Assembly: GCF_000425225.1 (NCBI RefSeq) | Contig: NZ_KE384333.1 | Span: 113,563 to 174,255 of the forward strand | Length of the DNA stretch: 60,693 bases | Source: Pontibacillus marinus BH030004 = DSM 16465 | GTDB taxonomy: Bacteria > Bacillota > Bacilli > Bacillales > BH030062 | Direction of reading: 5' to 3' | Part shown: one piece after another, positions 45,953 to 55,525 of the stretch | Numbering within the stretch: the first letter of the stretch is position 1 | Layout of the letters: the number at the start of each line of letters is the position of its first letter | Notes under the pieces: model-generated | Database searches by the model: none | What the model was told of the DNA's origin: nothing | The model's input: only the letters and a program-made list of their open reading frames with translations | Position numbers and translations under genes: made by a program

Positions 45953-47053
45953 CTATACATTAAAGCGGAAGTGAATAACGTCTCCGTCTTTCACTAAATA
46001 CTCTTTACCTTCTAAGCGAACTGTTCCTTGTTCTTTTGCAACCGACATTTTACCAGCTTTTACAAGGTCATCATAAGATACCGTCTCAGCACGAATGAAT
46101 CCACGCTCGAAGTCAGTGTGAATGATACCAGCAGCCTGTGGTGCTGTCATCCCTTCTTTAAACGTCCAAGCACGTACTTCTTGCTCACCAGCTGTGAAGT
46201 ACGTAGCTAAGCCTAGTAGATTATAAGCAGCTTTAATCAGCTGATCCAGGCCTGATTCTGCAATACCTAGATCATCTAAGAATTCTTGCTTTTCTTCTCC
46301 TTCAAGCTCAGCAATTTCAGATTCAATCTTCGCACATACAACGATTACTTGAGCACCTTCTTGTTCTGCATACTCACGAACTTGTTGGACATATTCATTA
46401 CCACTTGGATCTGCTACTTCATCCTCGCTTACGTTAGCTACATAAAGCACAGGTTTGCTTGTTAGTAGATGCAGACCTTTAACTAGCTTTTGCTGCTCTT
46501 CAGTAAACTCAACGGCACGAGCTGGTGTTTCATTTTCTAGAGCTTCCTTTAATTTTTCAAGAACTTCATGTTCAGCTAACGCTTCTTTATCTTTTTGTCG
46601 AACTAACTTTTGCACACGTTCTAATCGCTTGTTAACCGTTTCAAGGTCAGCAAGAATTAACTCCAAGTTAATCGTTTCAATATCAGCAATTGGATCAACT
46701 CCACCTGATACGTGCGTGATGTTATCATCTTGGAAGCAACGAACAACATGTGAGATTGCGTCTACCTGACGAATGTGAGATAGGAATTGGTTTCCAAGAC
46801 CCTCTCCTTTACTTGCACCTTTAACGATTCCAGCAATATCGGTAAATTCAAATGCTGTTGGTACGGTTTTCTTTGGGTTTACTAATTCTGTTAACTTCTC
46901 CAGGCGATAATCAGGTACTTCCACAATCCCTACATTGGGATCAATTGTACAGAAAGGATAGTTTGCTGATTCTGCACCTGCTTGCGTTATTGCATTAAAC
47001 AATGTTGATTTACCTACGTTTGGTAAGCCTACAATTCCTGTTGTAAGAGACAT
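45953..47053 (-). CDS. ychF: OBG-family GTPase/ATPase YchF
   Basis: A 366-residue P-loop protein. Walker A GIVGLPNVGKSTLFNAIT, ANYPFCTIDPNVG, DIAGIVKGASKGEGLGNQFL, and in place of the usual NKxD guanine motif a non-canonical NVSED that lets it prefer ATP. C-terminal TGS domain with GAAxxx-type ending AAGIIHTDFERGFIRAE. It binds ribosomes and is linked to stress responses. ATG 47053 is the family start; the longer frame has no ribosome site. Confidence 0.96.
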   Translation of the reverse strand: MSLTTGIVGLPNVGKSTLFNAITQAGAESANYPFCTIDPNVGIVEVPDYRLEKLTELVNPKKTVPTAFEFTDIAGIVKGASKGEGLGNQFLSHIRQVDAISHVVRCFQDDNITHVSGGVDPIADIETINLELILADLETVNKRLERVQKLVRQKDKEALAEHEVLEKLKEALENETPARAVEFTEEQQKLVKGLHLLTSKPVLYVANVSEDEVADPSGNEYVQQVREYAEQEGAQVIVVCAKIESEIAELEGEEKQEFLDDLGIAESGLDQLIKAAYNLLGLATYFTAGEQEVRAWTFKEGMTAPQAAGIIHTDFERGFIRAETVSYDDLVKAGKMSVAKEQGTVRLEGKEYLVKDGDVIHFRFNV

Positions 47054-47257
47054 AATACATTTCCACTCCTTAAGGATTTCCGTCCATATGAACGTTCTGC
47101 ATGAATCCAATTATAGATGACACTTGAACATATTGACAAGCTACTAAAATAGAAAAACAAGGGAATTGAATCCCCTGTTTCTCATAATTTCCATAATAGA
47201 ATTTATATTTCTAACTAATGACACAGCACTATTTTACATTTTTAATAATTTTTAATT

Positions 47258-47273
47258 TGTTCCACGTGAAACA
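47258..47273 (+). promoter_or_regulatory. parS site 1
   Basis: TGTTCCACGTGAAACA, one of the known Bacillus parS sequences, in the spacer between ychF and the DUF951 gene. Binds Spo0J (ParB) and loads SMC near the origin. Confidence 0.9.
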
Positions 47274-47282
47274 TGTTACGGC

Positions 47283-47483
47283 TCATTCTTCTTCATGTTT
47301 TTCAAGAATCTTCTTCATTTTTGATTCAAATCGACGACGTGGAATCATAACACTATGTCCACATCCTTCACATTTAATACGGATATCCATACCTAAGCGA
47401 ATGATTCTCCACCGATTTTCTCCACATGGATGAGGTTTTTTCATTTGAACAACATCATTTAAACTATATTCTTTATCTGTCAT
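47283..47483 (-). CDS. yyzM: DUF951 protein (YyzM)
   Basis: A 66-residue protein with the conserved start YSLNDVVQMKKPHPCGENRW and a second cysteine pair CEGCGHSVMIPRRRFE, a probable zinc site. Found in most Bacillaceae next to ychF, function unknown. ATG 47483 follows GAGGTG by 7 bases. Twelve bases after the MscS gene. Confidence 0.9.
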   Translation of the reverse strand: MTDKEYSLNDVVQMKKPHPCGENRWRIIRLGMDIRIKCEGCGHSVMIPRRRFESKMKKILEKHEEE

Positions 47484-47494
47484 CAATTTTCACC

Positions 47495-48382
47495 TCATTT
47501 GTTTTCTATTTCTAGTGTTTCTTCTTCTTGTCTACTATACATGACTAAGCGAGGGAATGGAATCTCAATTCCACGCTCGTCTAAGCGGTTTTTCAATTCT
47601 TTACGAATCTTCCTAGCCATACTCCAGTGTTCCATAGGGATGACTTCTGCAACAACTCGTAGAACCACATCGGACGAACCTAAGTTTTGAACACCCAACA
47701 ATTCAGGTACACCTACTAATTCTTCATATCGTTCAGGTAGCTCTTTTAACAGTTCCTCAATCGTTTGTTCAGCAGTTGCTATATCTCCCTCATATGCAAC
47801 GCTAATATCCACTATGGCAACACTATTGTGAATGGAATAATTCGTGACTTCATTTATACTTCCGTTCGGGATAATATGGAGCAACCCTGTCCAACTTTTT
47901 ATTTTCGTTGTTCTGAGTCCAATTTCCTCTACGAAACCTTCGAAGTTTGCTGTTTTTATATAATCGCCTACTGAGAACTGATCCTCAAAAATAATGAAAA
48001 ACCCTGTAATGATATCTTTCACTAAGTTTTGAGCACCAAATCCAATGGCAAGACCTGCAATACCAGCACCAGCTAAAAGAGCACCTACTTGAATATTAAT
48101 GGTTTCAAGCATCATAATAACTGCTGCAAAATACACGGTATAAGTTAGTGTATTCTCTAAGAGCTTAATTAAAGTAGTTTCTCTCCGAGGTGTTATTTGA
48201 AACGGACCTCTTCTTCTTCGTTTAAATAGATTACGTATGACACTTTTCCCAACTCGAATAATGAGAAAAGAAAAAAGAAAGATGACAATAATCTTCCCTA
48301 TCCCCAGTCCAATGGTAGCCCAGAGATCAGGTCCAGCCACATATTTTATAAATTCATTCAGTTTATTATTAAACCAATCCAA
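47495..48382 (-). CDS. small-conductance mechanosensitive channel (MscS family)
   Basis: About 295 residues. Three N-terminal helices, of which the third is the pore (GALLAGAGIAGLAIGFGAQN), then the MscS beta domain FVEEIGLRTTKIKSWTG and IIPNGSINEVTNYS, and the C-terminal cage domain. Opens on membrane tension and releases solutes in hypo-osmotic shock. The frame is open to an ATG at 48424, but GGGGAGGTG stands before TTG 48382, so I take that as start; the choice is uncertain. Confidence 0.88.
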   Translation of the reverse strand: MDWFNNKLNEFIKYVAGPDLWATIGLGIGKIIVIFLFSFLIIRVGKSVIRNLFKRRRRGPFQITPRRETTLIKLLENTLTYTVYFAAVIMMLETINIQVGALLAGAGIAGLAIGFGAQNLVKDIITGFFIIFEDQFSVGDYIKTANFEGFVEEIGLRTTKIKSWTGLLHIIPNGSINEVTNYSIHNSVAIVDISVAYEGDIATAEQTIEELLKELPERYEELVGVPELLGVQNLGSSDVVLRVVAEVIPMEHWSMARKIRKELKNRLDERGIEIPFPRLVMYSRQEEETLEIENK

Positions 48383-48436
48383 GACAGGTCCACACCTCCC
48401 CAATACATGCCCATGATACTCCATTGTATCAGTTTT

Positions 48437-49456
48437 TTACTGGCTTTTGTATCGGTTTGTTAAAGGATAGAGCAAAAGGGATGAGAGCACATAAAGGTTT
48501 AGCAATCCATATAACGGATATAAATACTTTATCAATGTAGAAAAACCAAAACTCGTTAATGGTGCCATTAACATAAGCGTTAATAGTGCAAGTAACCACA
48601 TAGGACCTGTGAAGCGTTTACGAAAACGGGTAATTAATCCAAGCATACCTGAAGCAGCTGTTGTGAATATCGCAATCCATAAAAGTACTGATATGAATAG
48701 GAACATCTCATATGGGTAATGTTTAAGAATTGCGAACAGGGGAATTTCATATAATAAAATATCTTCTGAAATCTGGATTAAACTATTGTTATAGATAAAG
48801 GATATTGTTCCTAAGATCATGCCACTTCCTATACTAGCGATCCATATTTCTCCCTTAACCTTCATCTGGTTACCGACTGCTCCTAGTACAGCAATTAAAG
48901 GGAGAATATTTAAAGCAGTAAATGGAAATGCGGCTGTCCAATTTTTCTGTTCACCAAGATGAGCAAAGATTGATAATTCTTGTTGCACTGTAAATAGGAT
49001 AAGCACATATAATAATCCACCTATTAAAAGAGGCAAAATAAAGCTATTCATAGACAAGATACCTTTTATGTCCCAAACAAACACAAGAACTAGCGGGATA
49101 GCGATAGCTAAAATCCCAACCCAGTAAGAAAAATGAAACGCTTGCCATGTTGCTCCACTACCAGCCAACATGATCACAGTTGTCGTAAACAAATATAAAA
49201 GAATCATCCCATCATATAAAAGGGTTAGGTGTTTTCCGACGATCGTACGAAGAACTGGAAGGTAATGCTGAGATTGCTTCTCGTAACTTATTGATAAAAT
49301 GACGTAACAACAAATCGAAAATAATATTGTAAATAAAAGTATAGCTAGTCCACTATCATGGCCAAAAAATTGCCACAACTCTCTACCTGAGGCATATCCT
49401 GCACCAATCATTGTTCCAACAATTAAAAACATCCACTTCATACCAGATCGAATCAT
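48437..49456 (-). CDS. YkvI-like polytopic membrane protein
   Basis: A 339-residue protein with about 10 helices. It begins MIRSGMKWMFLIVGTMIGAG, with YASGRELWQFFG following, as in YkvI proteins that have a LeuT-like transporter fold. TAGGAGG is 7 bases before the ATG. The substrate is unknown; an amino-acid or ion transporter is possible. Monocistronic and divergent from yyaC. Confidence 0.75.
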   Translation of the reverse strand: MIRSGMKWMFLIVGTMIGAGYASGRELWQFFGHDSGLAILLFTILFSICCYVILSISYEKQSQHYLPVLRTIVGKHLTLLYDGMILLYLFTTTVIMLAGSGATWQAFHFSYWVGILAIAIPLVLVFVWDIKGILSMNSFILPLLIGGLLYVLILFTVQQELSIFAHLGEQKNWTAAFPFTALNILPLIAVLGAVGNQMKVKGEIWIASIGSGMILGTISFIYNNSLIQISEDILLYEIPLFAILKHYPYEMFLFISVLLWIAIFTTAASGMLGLITRFRKRFTGPMWLLALLTLMLMAPLTSFGFSTLIKYLYPLYGLLNLYVLSSLLLYPLTNRYKSQ

Positions 49457-49546
49457 GTAATTTCCTCCTACCTTCTAGCTTCGTCCATGTATAGATTTCT
49501 GAAAATAGCTGTATACTAATAACAATATGACTACGGAGGAAAAGCT

Positions 49547-50179
49547 ATGAATCTAAAGCGGAGACTTTTTTCTCAAAAACAAGAAGAACGTTATCATTAT
49601 GAAGATGAGAAAATGATTCTTGATATGACGCAGACCCTAAAAGAATGGGTTCCTGCTAATCGGGATGTTGTTATTGTTTGTATTGGTACAGACCGCTCGA
49701 CAGGGGATTCCCTTGGACCATTAATTGGCAGCCTTTTAGAAGATGCGAATTTAAAACACATTAAAGTGTACGGGACTTTAGATGAACCTGTTCATGCTGT
49801 AAATCTTCAGGAAAAACTTGACCTCATTAAGGAAAGACACCGTCGACCTTACATTATTGGCATTGATGCATGCCTAGGCAAAGTATCATCCGTTGGTAAT
49901 ATTATCTTAGGCGAAGGGCCAGTCAAGCCTGGAGCTGCTGTTAAAAAGCAACTTCCTGATGTGGGAGAAATTCATGTGACGGGTGTCGTTAATGTAAGTG
50001 GATTTATGGAGTACTTTGTTTTACAAAACACAAGACTAAACATTGTTATGCATATGGCAAAACGGATCTCCAAGACTTTTGAGAATTTCGACCAACAAAT
50101 TGGCCTAAATCGAACGATCACTCCTTCTCCAGAAGCATTAACAAAAAAGTGGAGTCAATTTAGCCCTGTTGAAGAGTAA
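49547..50179 (+). CDS. yyaC: spore protease-like protein YyaC
   Basis: A 210-residue protein with the DUF1256 fold of the germination protease family: VVIVCIGTDRSTGDSLGPLI, VYGTLDEPVHAVNL, IIGIDACLGKVSSVGNIILG, and EIHVTGVVNVSGFMEYFVLQ. Conserved in endospore formers; the role is probably in spore maturation, not proven. Start at ATG 49547 with GGAGGAAAAGCT upstream. Single gene with its own terminator. Confidence 0.92.
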   Translation: MNLKRRLFSQKQEERYHYEDEKMILDMTQTLKEWVPANRDVVIVCIGTDRSTGDSLGPLIGSLLEDANLKHIKVYGTLDEPVHAVNLQEKLDLIKERHRRPYIIGIDACLGKVSSVGNIILGEGPVKPGAAVKKQLPDVGEIHVTGVVNVSGFMEYFVLQNTRLNIVMHMAKRISKTFENFDQQIGLNRTITPSPEALTKKWSQFSPVEE

Positions 50180-50221
50180 GAAAAAAGCTGACTGTTCATT
50201 AAAAGAACGGTCAGCTTTTTT
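50180..50221. terminator. bidirectional terminator after yyaC
   Basis: AAAAAAGCTGACTGTTC pairs with GAACGGTCAGCTTTTTT (one G-T mismatch) around a 7-base loop. Confidence 0.9.
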
Positions 50222-50237
50222 ATCAGGCGTATATTTT

Positions 50238-50945
50238 CTATCCAGTGATATGTGTACTAACATAAAGAACAAATCCAACCATGATTAAGCTTGGCAATAA
50301 GTTTGCTACCCTTATTTTTGTAATGTTTAATAAGTTAAGGCCAATTGCAATGATGAGTAACCCACCAGTAGCTGTCATTTCTACAATAAAACCATCCAAG
50401 AAAGTATCAGGAACCCACTTTTGAATCTGAGTAGCTAATAGAGTAATACCACCTTCATATAGCAAGACAGGAATGATTGAGAATAAAACTCCGAAACCTA
50501 ATGTCGTGGATAATACTAACGCTACAAACCCATCGATAATGGCTTTTGTTACTAAAACATCATGATCACCACGGATGCCGCTATCCAATGCACCAACGAC
50601 CGCCATAGCCCCAATCACAAATATTAATGATGCTGTCATAAACCCCTGGGATACACTAGAAGAACTATTCTTTTGGAATCGCTTTTCAACCCAACCTCCT
50701 AGGCTTTCGAACTTTTCCTCTAATCTTAACCCTTCACCTATGAAGGCACCTATTAATAAGCTTAATAATAATACAATAATTTCATTAGACTGAATGGCCA
50801 TTTGCAAACCTATTAAAAGTACAGCTAAACCTATACCGTTCATGGTAGTCTCTTTAACACGCTCAGGTACCCTATTTAAAAATAGCCCTAGTACTCCACC
50901 TACTAATATCCCCAATCCATTCATTAAAGTTCCGAATAAAACCAT
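50238..50945 (-). CDS. DUF554 membrane protein
   Basis: A 235-residue protein with seven helices (MVLFGTLMNGLGILVGGVLG, ASLIFVIGAMAVVGALDSGI, TATGGLLIIAIGLNLLNITK). DUF554 proteins have no established role. It overlaps the cysteine desulfurase gene by one base (TGATG), so translation is coupled, and the two may act together. Confidence 0.88.
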   Translation of the reverse strand: MVLFGTLMNGLGILVGGVLGLFLNRVPERVKETTMNGIGLAVLLIGLQMAIQSNEIIVLLLSLLIGAFIGEGLRLEEKFESLGGWVEKRFQKNSSSSVSQGFMTASLIFVIGAMAVVGALDSGIRGDHDVLVTKAIIDGFVALVLSTTLGFGVLFSIIPVLLYEGGITLLATQIQKWVPDTFLDGFIVEMTATGGLLIIAIGLNLLNITKIRVANLLPSLIMVGFVLYVSTHITG

Positions 50946-52105
50946 CAGAATCCTCCTTGTAACCCCACTTTAATTTCTTCAATCGCTCTTAAGAATTGAT
51001 CAACTTCCTCCATCGTATTATAGGGACCGAAGCTTACACGGACAGCTCCTCCATTCTCCATGGTATTCATAGATTCATGACTTAAGGGTGTACAATGGAT
51101 GCCACCTCTTACACAAATCTCATAATGTTGATCTAATATCATGGTCACTTCTTGTGATGAAACTCCATCGATATTAAACGCAATAACCCCTACACGACTT
51201 TGGAGGTCTTTTGAACCATATACTATGACACCTTCTAAATCATTCAAACCCTTTACGCAACGCTCTAGTAAAATTGTTTCACGTGAAACAATTTCTTCCA
51301 TCCCCCACTCCTCAATTGCTTTGATGGAAGCATTCAGACCTGCAATCCCAGGGGTGTTCAAAGTTCCACTTTCATATTGTTCAGGCCAAACAGTAGGCTG
51401 TTCTATAGATTCAGAGTGTTTACCTGTTCCACCATGAATAAGTGGACGTAAAGGAATTTCCCCTTCTACAATCAGAACTCCTATACCTTGTGGTCCCAAC
51501 AAACCTTTATGCCCAGGAATAGCTAACATATCAATTTGATCATCCTTCATTGATATAGGGATGACCCCTGCTGTTTGTGATGCATCAAGAAGTACTTTAA
51601 TTCCTTTTGATTTTGCTACATGTATCATAGTATCAATAGGTAAAATGTCTCCCGTGAGATTGGAAGCATGATTTAGAATAAGGAGTTTAGTATTTGATTG
51701 AATGACTTCTCCTAAAACCTCTTCAATAATACCTTCACCCAAGGGATTGATATATGTAATCTGTAAGTTTTTATTTTTTTTAACGTCTTCTAGTGGACGG
51801 CGAACAGCATTATGTTCAAAGGTAGTCGTTATAACATGATCTCCTTCTTGAAAGGGAAAACCTTTTATGGCCTGGTTCAAGCCAGCTGTAGCACTGGGCA
51901 AAAAAAGAACTTTCTGAGGATCAGAGCTATCGAAAAAAACAGACAGACGTTTCCTCGTTTCATCAATTACTTCAGTAGCTTTTCGAGATAAGGCATGTCC
52001 CCCTCGCCCTGGGTTAGCTCCATATTCTGTTATCGCTTGCGTAACAGCCTCAACTACACCTGGTGGTTTCGGAAAAGAAGATGCTGCTTGATCGAAGTAA
52101 ATCAT
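50945..52105 (-). CDS. cysteine desulfurase-like aminotransferase class V protein
   Basis: A 386-residue PLP enzyme. Starts MIYFDQAASSFPKPPGVVEA; the lysine is in AIPGHKGLLGPQGIGVLIVE, and CVRGGIHCTPLSHESM carries the cysteine in the RxGxHC pattern of class II (SufS/CsdB-like) desulfurases. It probably takes sulfur from cysteine, but the acceptor is unknown; NifS and SufS paralogues usually lie elsewhere. A parS site is embedded in the gene (51275-51290). Coupled with the DUF554 gene. Confidence 0.88.
   Translation of the reverse strand: MIYFDQAASSFPKPPGVVEAVTQAITEYGANPGRGGHALSRKATEVIDETRKRLSVFFDSSDPQKVLFLPSATAGLNQAIKGFPFQEGDHVITTTFEHNAVRRPLEDVKKNKNLQITYINPLGEGIIEEVLGEVIQSNTKLLILNHASNLTGDILPIDTMIHVAKSKGIKVLLDASQTAGVIPISMKDDQIDMLAIPGHKGLLGPQGIGVLIVEGEIPLRPLIHGGTGKHSESIEQPTVWPEQYESGTLNTPGIAGLNASIKAIEEWGMEEIVSRETILLERCVKGLNDLEGVIVYGSKDLQSRVGVIAFNIDGVSSQEVTMILDQHYEICVRGGIHCTPLSHESMNTMENGGAVRVSFGPYNTMEEVDQFLRAIEEIKVGLQGGF
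51275..51290 (+). promoter_or_regulatory. parS site 2
   Basis: TGTTTCACGTGAAACA, a perfect palindrome, inside the cysteine desulfurase gene, where it encodes part of ETILLER. Coding constraint and site have been kept together. Confidence 0.9.
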
Positions 52106-52207
52106 CTTAACACCCTTCCTGTTGGAACTTAAATATGATTCTACAATGTATTTTGGGTTAACGAATAGGTTTATGATGATAAAACAGTAACCTTTGGCAT
52201 AGCCATT

Positions 52208-52242
52208 AAAAAAAAGCCCGCTACTTATGAAAAAGTAGCAGG
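52208..52242 (-). terminator. terminator of soj-spo0J
   Basis: On the minus strand CCTGCTACTT and AAGTAGCGGG form a stem (one G-T pair) followed by eight T. Confidence 0.85.
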
Positions 52243-52252
52243 TTAGTCATGA

Positions 52253-53095
52253 TTATTGATCGAGGACTTGTAGAATACGATCTAAATCATCTTCAGAGAA
52301 AAATTCTATTTCGATCTTCCCCTTACGTTTCCCTTTATGAATTTTCACTCCAGTGCCAAACCTTTCTTGCAAGGCATTTTCGCGCTCTTGAATGAAAACA
52401 TCTTTTTTCTCTTTTGATTTCTTTCTTTTTTGAACTGATTTTTCATTCATCTTAATAATGATCTGTTCAACTTGGCGTACATTTAAACCTTCTTTTCGAA
52501 TCTTTTCTACGAGGGGCATGAGCTGCTCTTTATTCTTTAAACCAAGTAAAGCTCGTCCATGACCCATAGTTAATTCACCATTATTAATTAAGGCTCCAAC
52601 TTGCTCAGGAAGTGATAGTAATCGAACAAGGTTAGCAATATGCGGTCTTCTTTTCCCAAGTCTTTTAGCTAGTTGTTCTTGAGTCATTCCGAGCTCTTTC
52701 ATTAAATTTGAATACGCTTGGGCTTCTTCCATAGGTGTTAAATCTTCTCGTTGTAGGTTTTCTAGCAATGCTAATTCCATCATGTTGTCATCAGTTAAGT
52801 CTCGGATTACCGCAGGAATGGTATCTAAACCGGCTTCTTTAGCTGCTCGAAAGCGTCTTTCTCCAACTACAATTTCGTATCCTTTAATACTAGTGCGAAC
52901 AATAATTGGCTGAAGAATACCATGTTGAATAATGGATTCCTTTAGCTCTTCAATAGCATCAGCTTGAAACGATTTACGAGGTTGATAAGGATTTGGTCTA
53001 CATTCCTTAACAGGGACCTCTTGAACAGCCTCTTCCTCCTTTGCTTCTATATCAGGAAAAAAAGCGCTTATTCCTTTACCCAACCCTCTGGCCAT
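52253..53095 (-). CDS. spo0J: chromosome-partitioning protein Spo0J (ParB)
   Basis: A 280-residue ParB-type CTPase clamp. MARGLGKGISAFFPD at the start, RPNPYQPRKSF, the CTP-binding GERRFRAAKEAGL, ALLENLQREDLTPMEEAQAY, the DNA-binding helix-turn-helix LAKRLGKRRPHIANLVRLLS, and a C-terminal dimer domain. Loads at parS and spreads; recruits SMC and regulates Soj. Overlaps soj by 20 bases. Confidence 0.97.
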   Translation of the reverse strand: MARGLGKGISAFFPDIEAKEEEAVQEVPVKECRPNPYQPRKSFQADAIEELKESIIQHGILQPIIVRTSIKGYEIVVGERRFRAAKEAGLDTIPAVIRDLTDDNMMELALLENLQREDLTPMEEAQAYSNLMKELGMTQEQLAKRLGKRRPHIANLVRLLSLPEQVGALINNGELTMGHGRALLGLKNKEQLMPLVEKIRKEGLNVRQVEQIIIKMNEKSVQKRKKSKEKKDVFIQERENALQERFGTGVKIHKGKRKGKIEIEFFSEDDLDRILQVLDQ

Positions 53096-53849
53096 TAGAC
53101 ATCACTTCCTTTGCTAATTCTAAGTACACTTCGGCTCCGCGTGACTTAGGATCATATAAAATGATTGGCTGACCGTGACTTGGTGCCTCCCCTAATCGAA
53201 TGTTACGAGGGATAACAGATTGGTAGACTTTGTCTTGGAAGTATTTCTTTACTTCCTCAATCACCTGTAAGCCTAAATTCGTACGTGCATCCAACATCGT
53301 TAATAGTACACCCTCGATCATAAGTTGCTTATTTAGGTGTTTTTGAACTAATCGAACGGTATTTAATAACTGACTTAACCCTTCTAAAGCATAATACTCA
53401 CACTGAACAGGAATTAATACGGTATCAGATGCAGTTAAAGAATTGATCGTCAATAATCCTAATGATGGCGGACAATCTATAATAACAAAATCATATCCGT
53501 CTTTCACAGAGTCAATTGCTTTTTTCAACCGCACCTCACGTGAGATCGTTGGGACTAGCTCAATCTCCGCTCCTGCCAATTGAATAGTAGCCGGAATACA
53601 ATCCAGATTTTCAACCATCGTAGAAACGCATACATCTTCCGCTTCAGCGTTTTCGACTAGTACATCATATACACACTGATCCATATCAGCTTTGTCTAGT
53701 CCTACACCACTTGTTGCATTTCCCTGAGGGTCGATATCAACAAGTAGAACCTTATGATTTAAATAGGCTAAGCAAGCACTTAAGTTTACCGCTGTTGTCG
53801 TTTTTCCTACTCCGCCTTTTTGGTTGGCAACGGAGATCACTTTGCCCAT
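53076..53849 (-). CDS. soj: chromosome-partitioning ATPase Soj (ParA)
   Basis: A 257-residue deviant Walker ATPase: ISVANQKGGVGKTTTAVNLS, LLVDIDPQGNATSGVG, and DFVIIDCPPSLGLLTINSLT. Dimerises with ATP on DNA; also regulates DnaA in Bacillus. The partner Spo0J is encoded downstream. Confidence 0.97.
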   Translation of the reverse strand: MGKVISVANQKGGVGKTTTAVNLSACLAYLNHKVLLVDIDPQGNATSGVGLDKADMDQCVYDVLVENAEAEDVCVSTMVENLDCIPATIQLAGAEIELVPTISREVRLKKAIDSVKDGYDFVIIDCPPSLGLLTINSLTASDTVLIPVQCEYYALEGLSQLLNTVRLVQKHLNKQLMIEGVLLTMLDARTNLGLQVIEEVKKYFQDKVYQSVIPRNIRLGEAPSHGQPIILYDPKSRGAEVYLELAKEVMSNGQRVG

Positions 53850-54008
53850 GATGTCACCTACCCCTATACTGACAAATCTATAATCCCTATTTTATCATTT
53901 TTTTCAAAAAATGAAGAAAAATTTTAAAATCTAATCAAAAAACACAACTTAACACCCATTATTAGGGATGTAAACGATTGCTTCTAACTAAAACTCGATA
54001 AACGGTTC

Positions 54009-54044
54009 AAAAAATACCCATCTTAAGTTTATACAGAAGATGGG
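54009..54044 (-). terminator. terminator of noc
   Basis: On the minus strand CCCATCTT and AAGATGGG with a 12-base loop, then TATTTTTT. Confidence 0.85.
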
Positions 54045-54052
54045 ATAAAAAG

Positions 54053-54955
54053 CTACTTACGATTGTTTTTTGGTAATTTGATCGTGATTTGATAATAATC
54101 ATCATGTTCTTCTTCATCAGTCTCCACATTAATTCCTGTGTCAGAGACCATGGTCAATGACTGACGAATTGTATTCATAGCAATTCTCATGTCTTTACTG
54201 ATACCTTTTAGCTTCGGCTTACTTTTCTTTGGTTCAGAAGTATCAAGCATTTTGGCAATGCGTTCTTCTGTCTGTTTTACATTCAAACTCTTTTCGATAA
54301 TCTCATTCAACAGCTTTTCTTGTTTTTCAGGTTCTTTAAGAGCTATAAGTGCACGTGCATGTCTTTCAGTAATACTTTTTTCTAAGATTGCGTATTGGAC
54401 AGCTTCAGGTAATTTCAATAACCTTAACTTATTAGCTATAGTTGATTGACTCTTACCAAGTCGTTGAGCTAAAGCCTCCTGTGTCAGTCCATGTATTTCT
54501 AATAACTTGGCATAAGCCATTGCTTCCTCAATAACCGTTAACTCTTCACGTTGGAGGTTCTCTATCAGCGCTACAGATGCCGTTTGGGTCTCGTCCATCT
54601 CACGGATAATAGCAGGTACTTCTTCCCATCCAAGAGACTGAGCAGCTCTCCACCTACGCTCACCAGCAATTAGTTCAAAGCCATCCGCTTCATCTTGAAC
54701 CCTACGTACGACAATAGGTTGAATTAACCCGTGTGTATGTATCGTTTGGGCTAGTTCCTCAATTTTTTCATCATTAAAGATTGATCTTGGTTGGTAACGG
54801 TTTGGCTGAATTTGGTTTACAGGAACTTGAATCACTTCATCTGGATGATAGTCAGGTTCTTTCTCTTGTTCTTGCTCCTGACCTTGCTCGCTTGTTTCTT
54901 GATCCGCTTCTGCTTTATCTCCAATTCCAAACAAACGGCTGAATGGGTGTTTCAT
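54053..54955 (-). CDS. noc: nucleoid occlusion protein Noc
   Basis: A 300-residue ParB paralogue. It starts with the membrane-binding amphipathic helix [14 protein letters not shown], followed by an acidic Q/E-rich linker (longer than in Bacillus subtilis), then [44 protein letters not shown], and the helix-turn-helix [20 protein letters not shown]. It protects the nucleoid from division. A parS site lies in front. Confidence 0.96.
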   Translation of the reverse strand: MKHPFSRLFGIGDKAEADQETSEQGQEQEQEKEPDYHPDEVIQVPVNQIQPNRYQPRSIFNDEKIEELAQTIHTHGLIQPIVVRRVQDEADGFELIAGERRWRAAQSLGWEEVPAIIREMDETQTASVALIENLQREELTVIEEAMAYAKLLEIHGLTQEALAQRLGKSQSTIANKLRLLKLPEAVQYAILEKSITERHARALIALKEPEKQEKLLNEIIEKSLNVKQTEERIAKMLDTSEPKKSKPKLKGISKDMRIAMNTIRQSLTMVSDTGINVETDEEEHDDYYQITIKLPKNNRK

Positions 54956-55003
54956 CCTTGGTCACCACCTTCTTTACTCTCACAATGCTTAGGTAATCAT
55001 GAA

Positions 55004-55019
55004 TGTTTCACGTGAAACA
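55004..55019 (+). promoter_or_regulatory. parS site 3 upstream of noc
   Basis: TGTTTCACGTGAAACA, perfect palindrome, 48 bases before the noc start. It is within the likely promoter region, so Spo0J binding could also affect noc expression. Confidence 0.9.
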
Positions 55020-55239
55020 TGAACAAAAATTCATTTAAATAAAACTTATTTTTAACGTGCAAAAAAGCGCTTCAGCGGGAATGCTGCCGCGCATGCAATA
55101 CCGTTTCTATCAACTCTATCTTCATTTTATCATATTTATTAGAAAAATAGCAGTGACTGCTAGAAAATCTTTTCATTTCTTCCATCGTTCAAAACATTCA
55201 TATGAAACTATCATAGCGATAAGAATAGTATAAGAACAA

Positions 55240-55438
55240 CTATTTTGCCTTTTCCCTTTTTGAAACATAGGATATAGTTTGTTGGCCCATTTGTTCCCAA
55301 CTTGCAATGAATTTATCTTGATCTATTTTCCGGTGATAAAAGGTGCTGAGATTCGGTTTTTGCTTGGACTTTTCGAGTTGGTATAAAAATGGTTAGCAAA
55401 AACAAAAAGATTACCGTTATCGTTCGTAACAAATTCAT
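55240..55438 (-). pseudogene. small membrane-protein gene broken by a frameshift
   Basis: GGGGGAG stands 5 bases before ATG 55438. The frame encodes a membrane helix (MNLLRTITVIFLFLLTIF) and then a short peptide ending at TAA 55313. Another frame of the same strand, open from about 55391, encodes YQLEKSKQKPNLSTFYHRKI then DQDKFIASWEQMGQQTISYV and ends with SKREKAK at 55240. Joined, they would form one 66-residue protein with a helix followed by a charged tail. A single-base indel near 55385 would explain this. A programmed shift cannot be ruled out, but no slippery heptamer is evident. Confidence 0.55.
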
Positions 55439-55525
55439 TTTGTCTCCCCCACTCTTTTTATCGATATATCCATTAGATTACATACTAAGAAGATTTCAGC
55501 TGCTACTTTTGTATGAGTAATCCAT

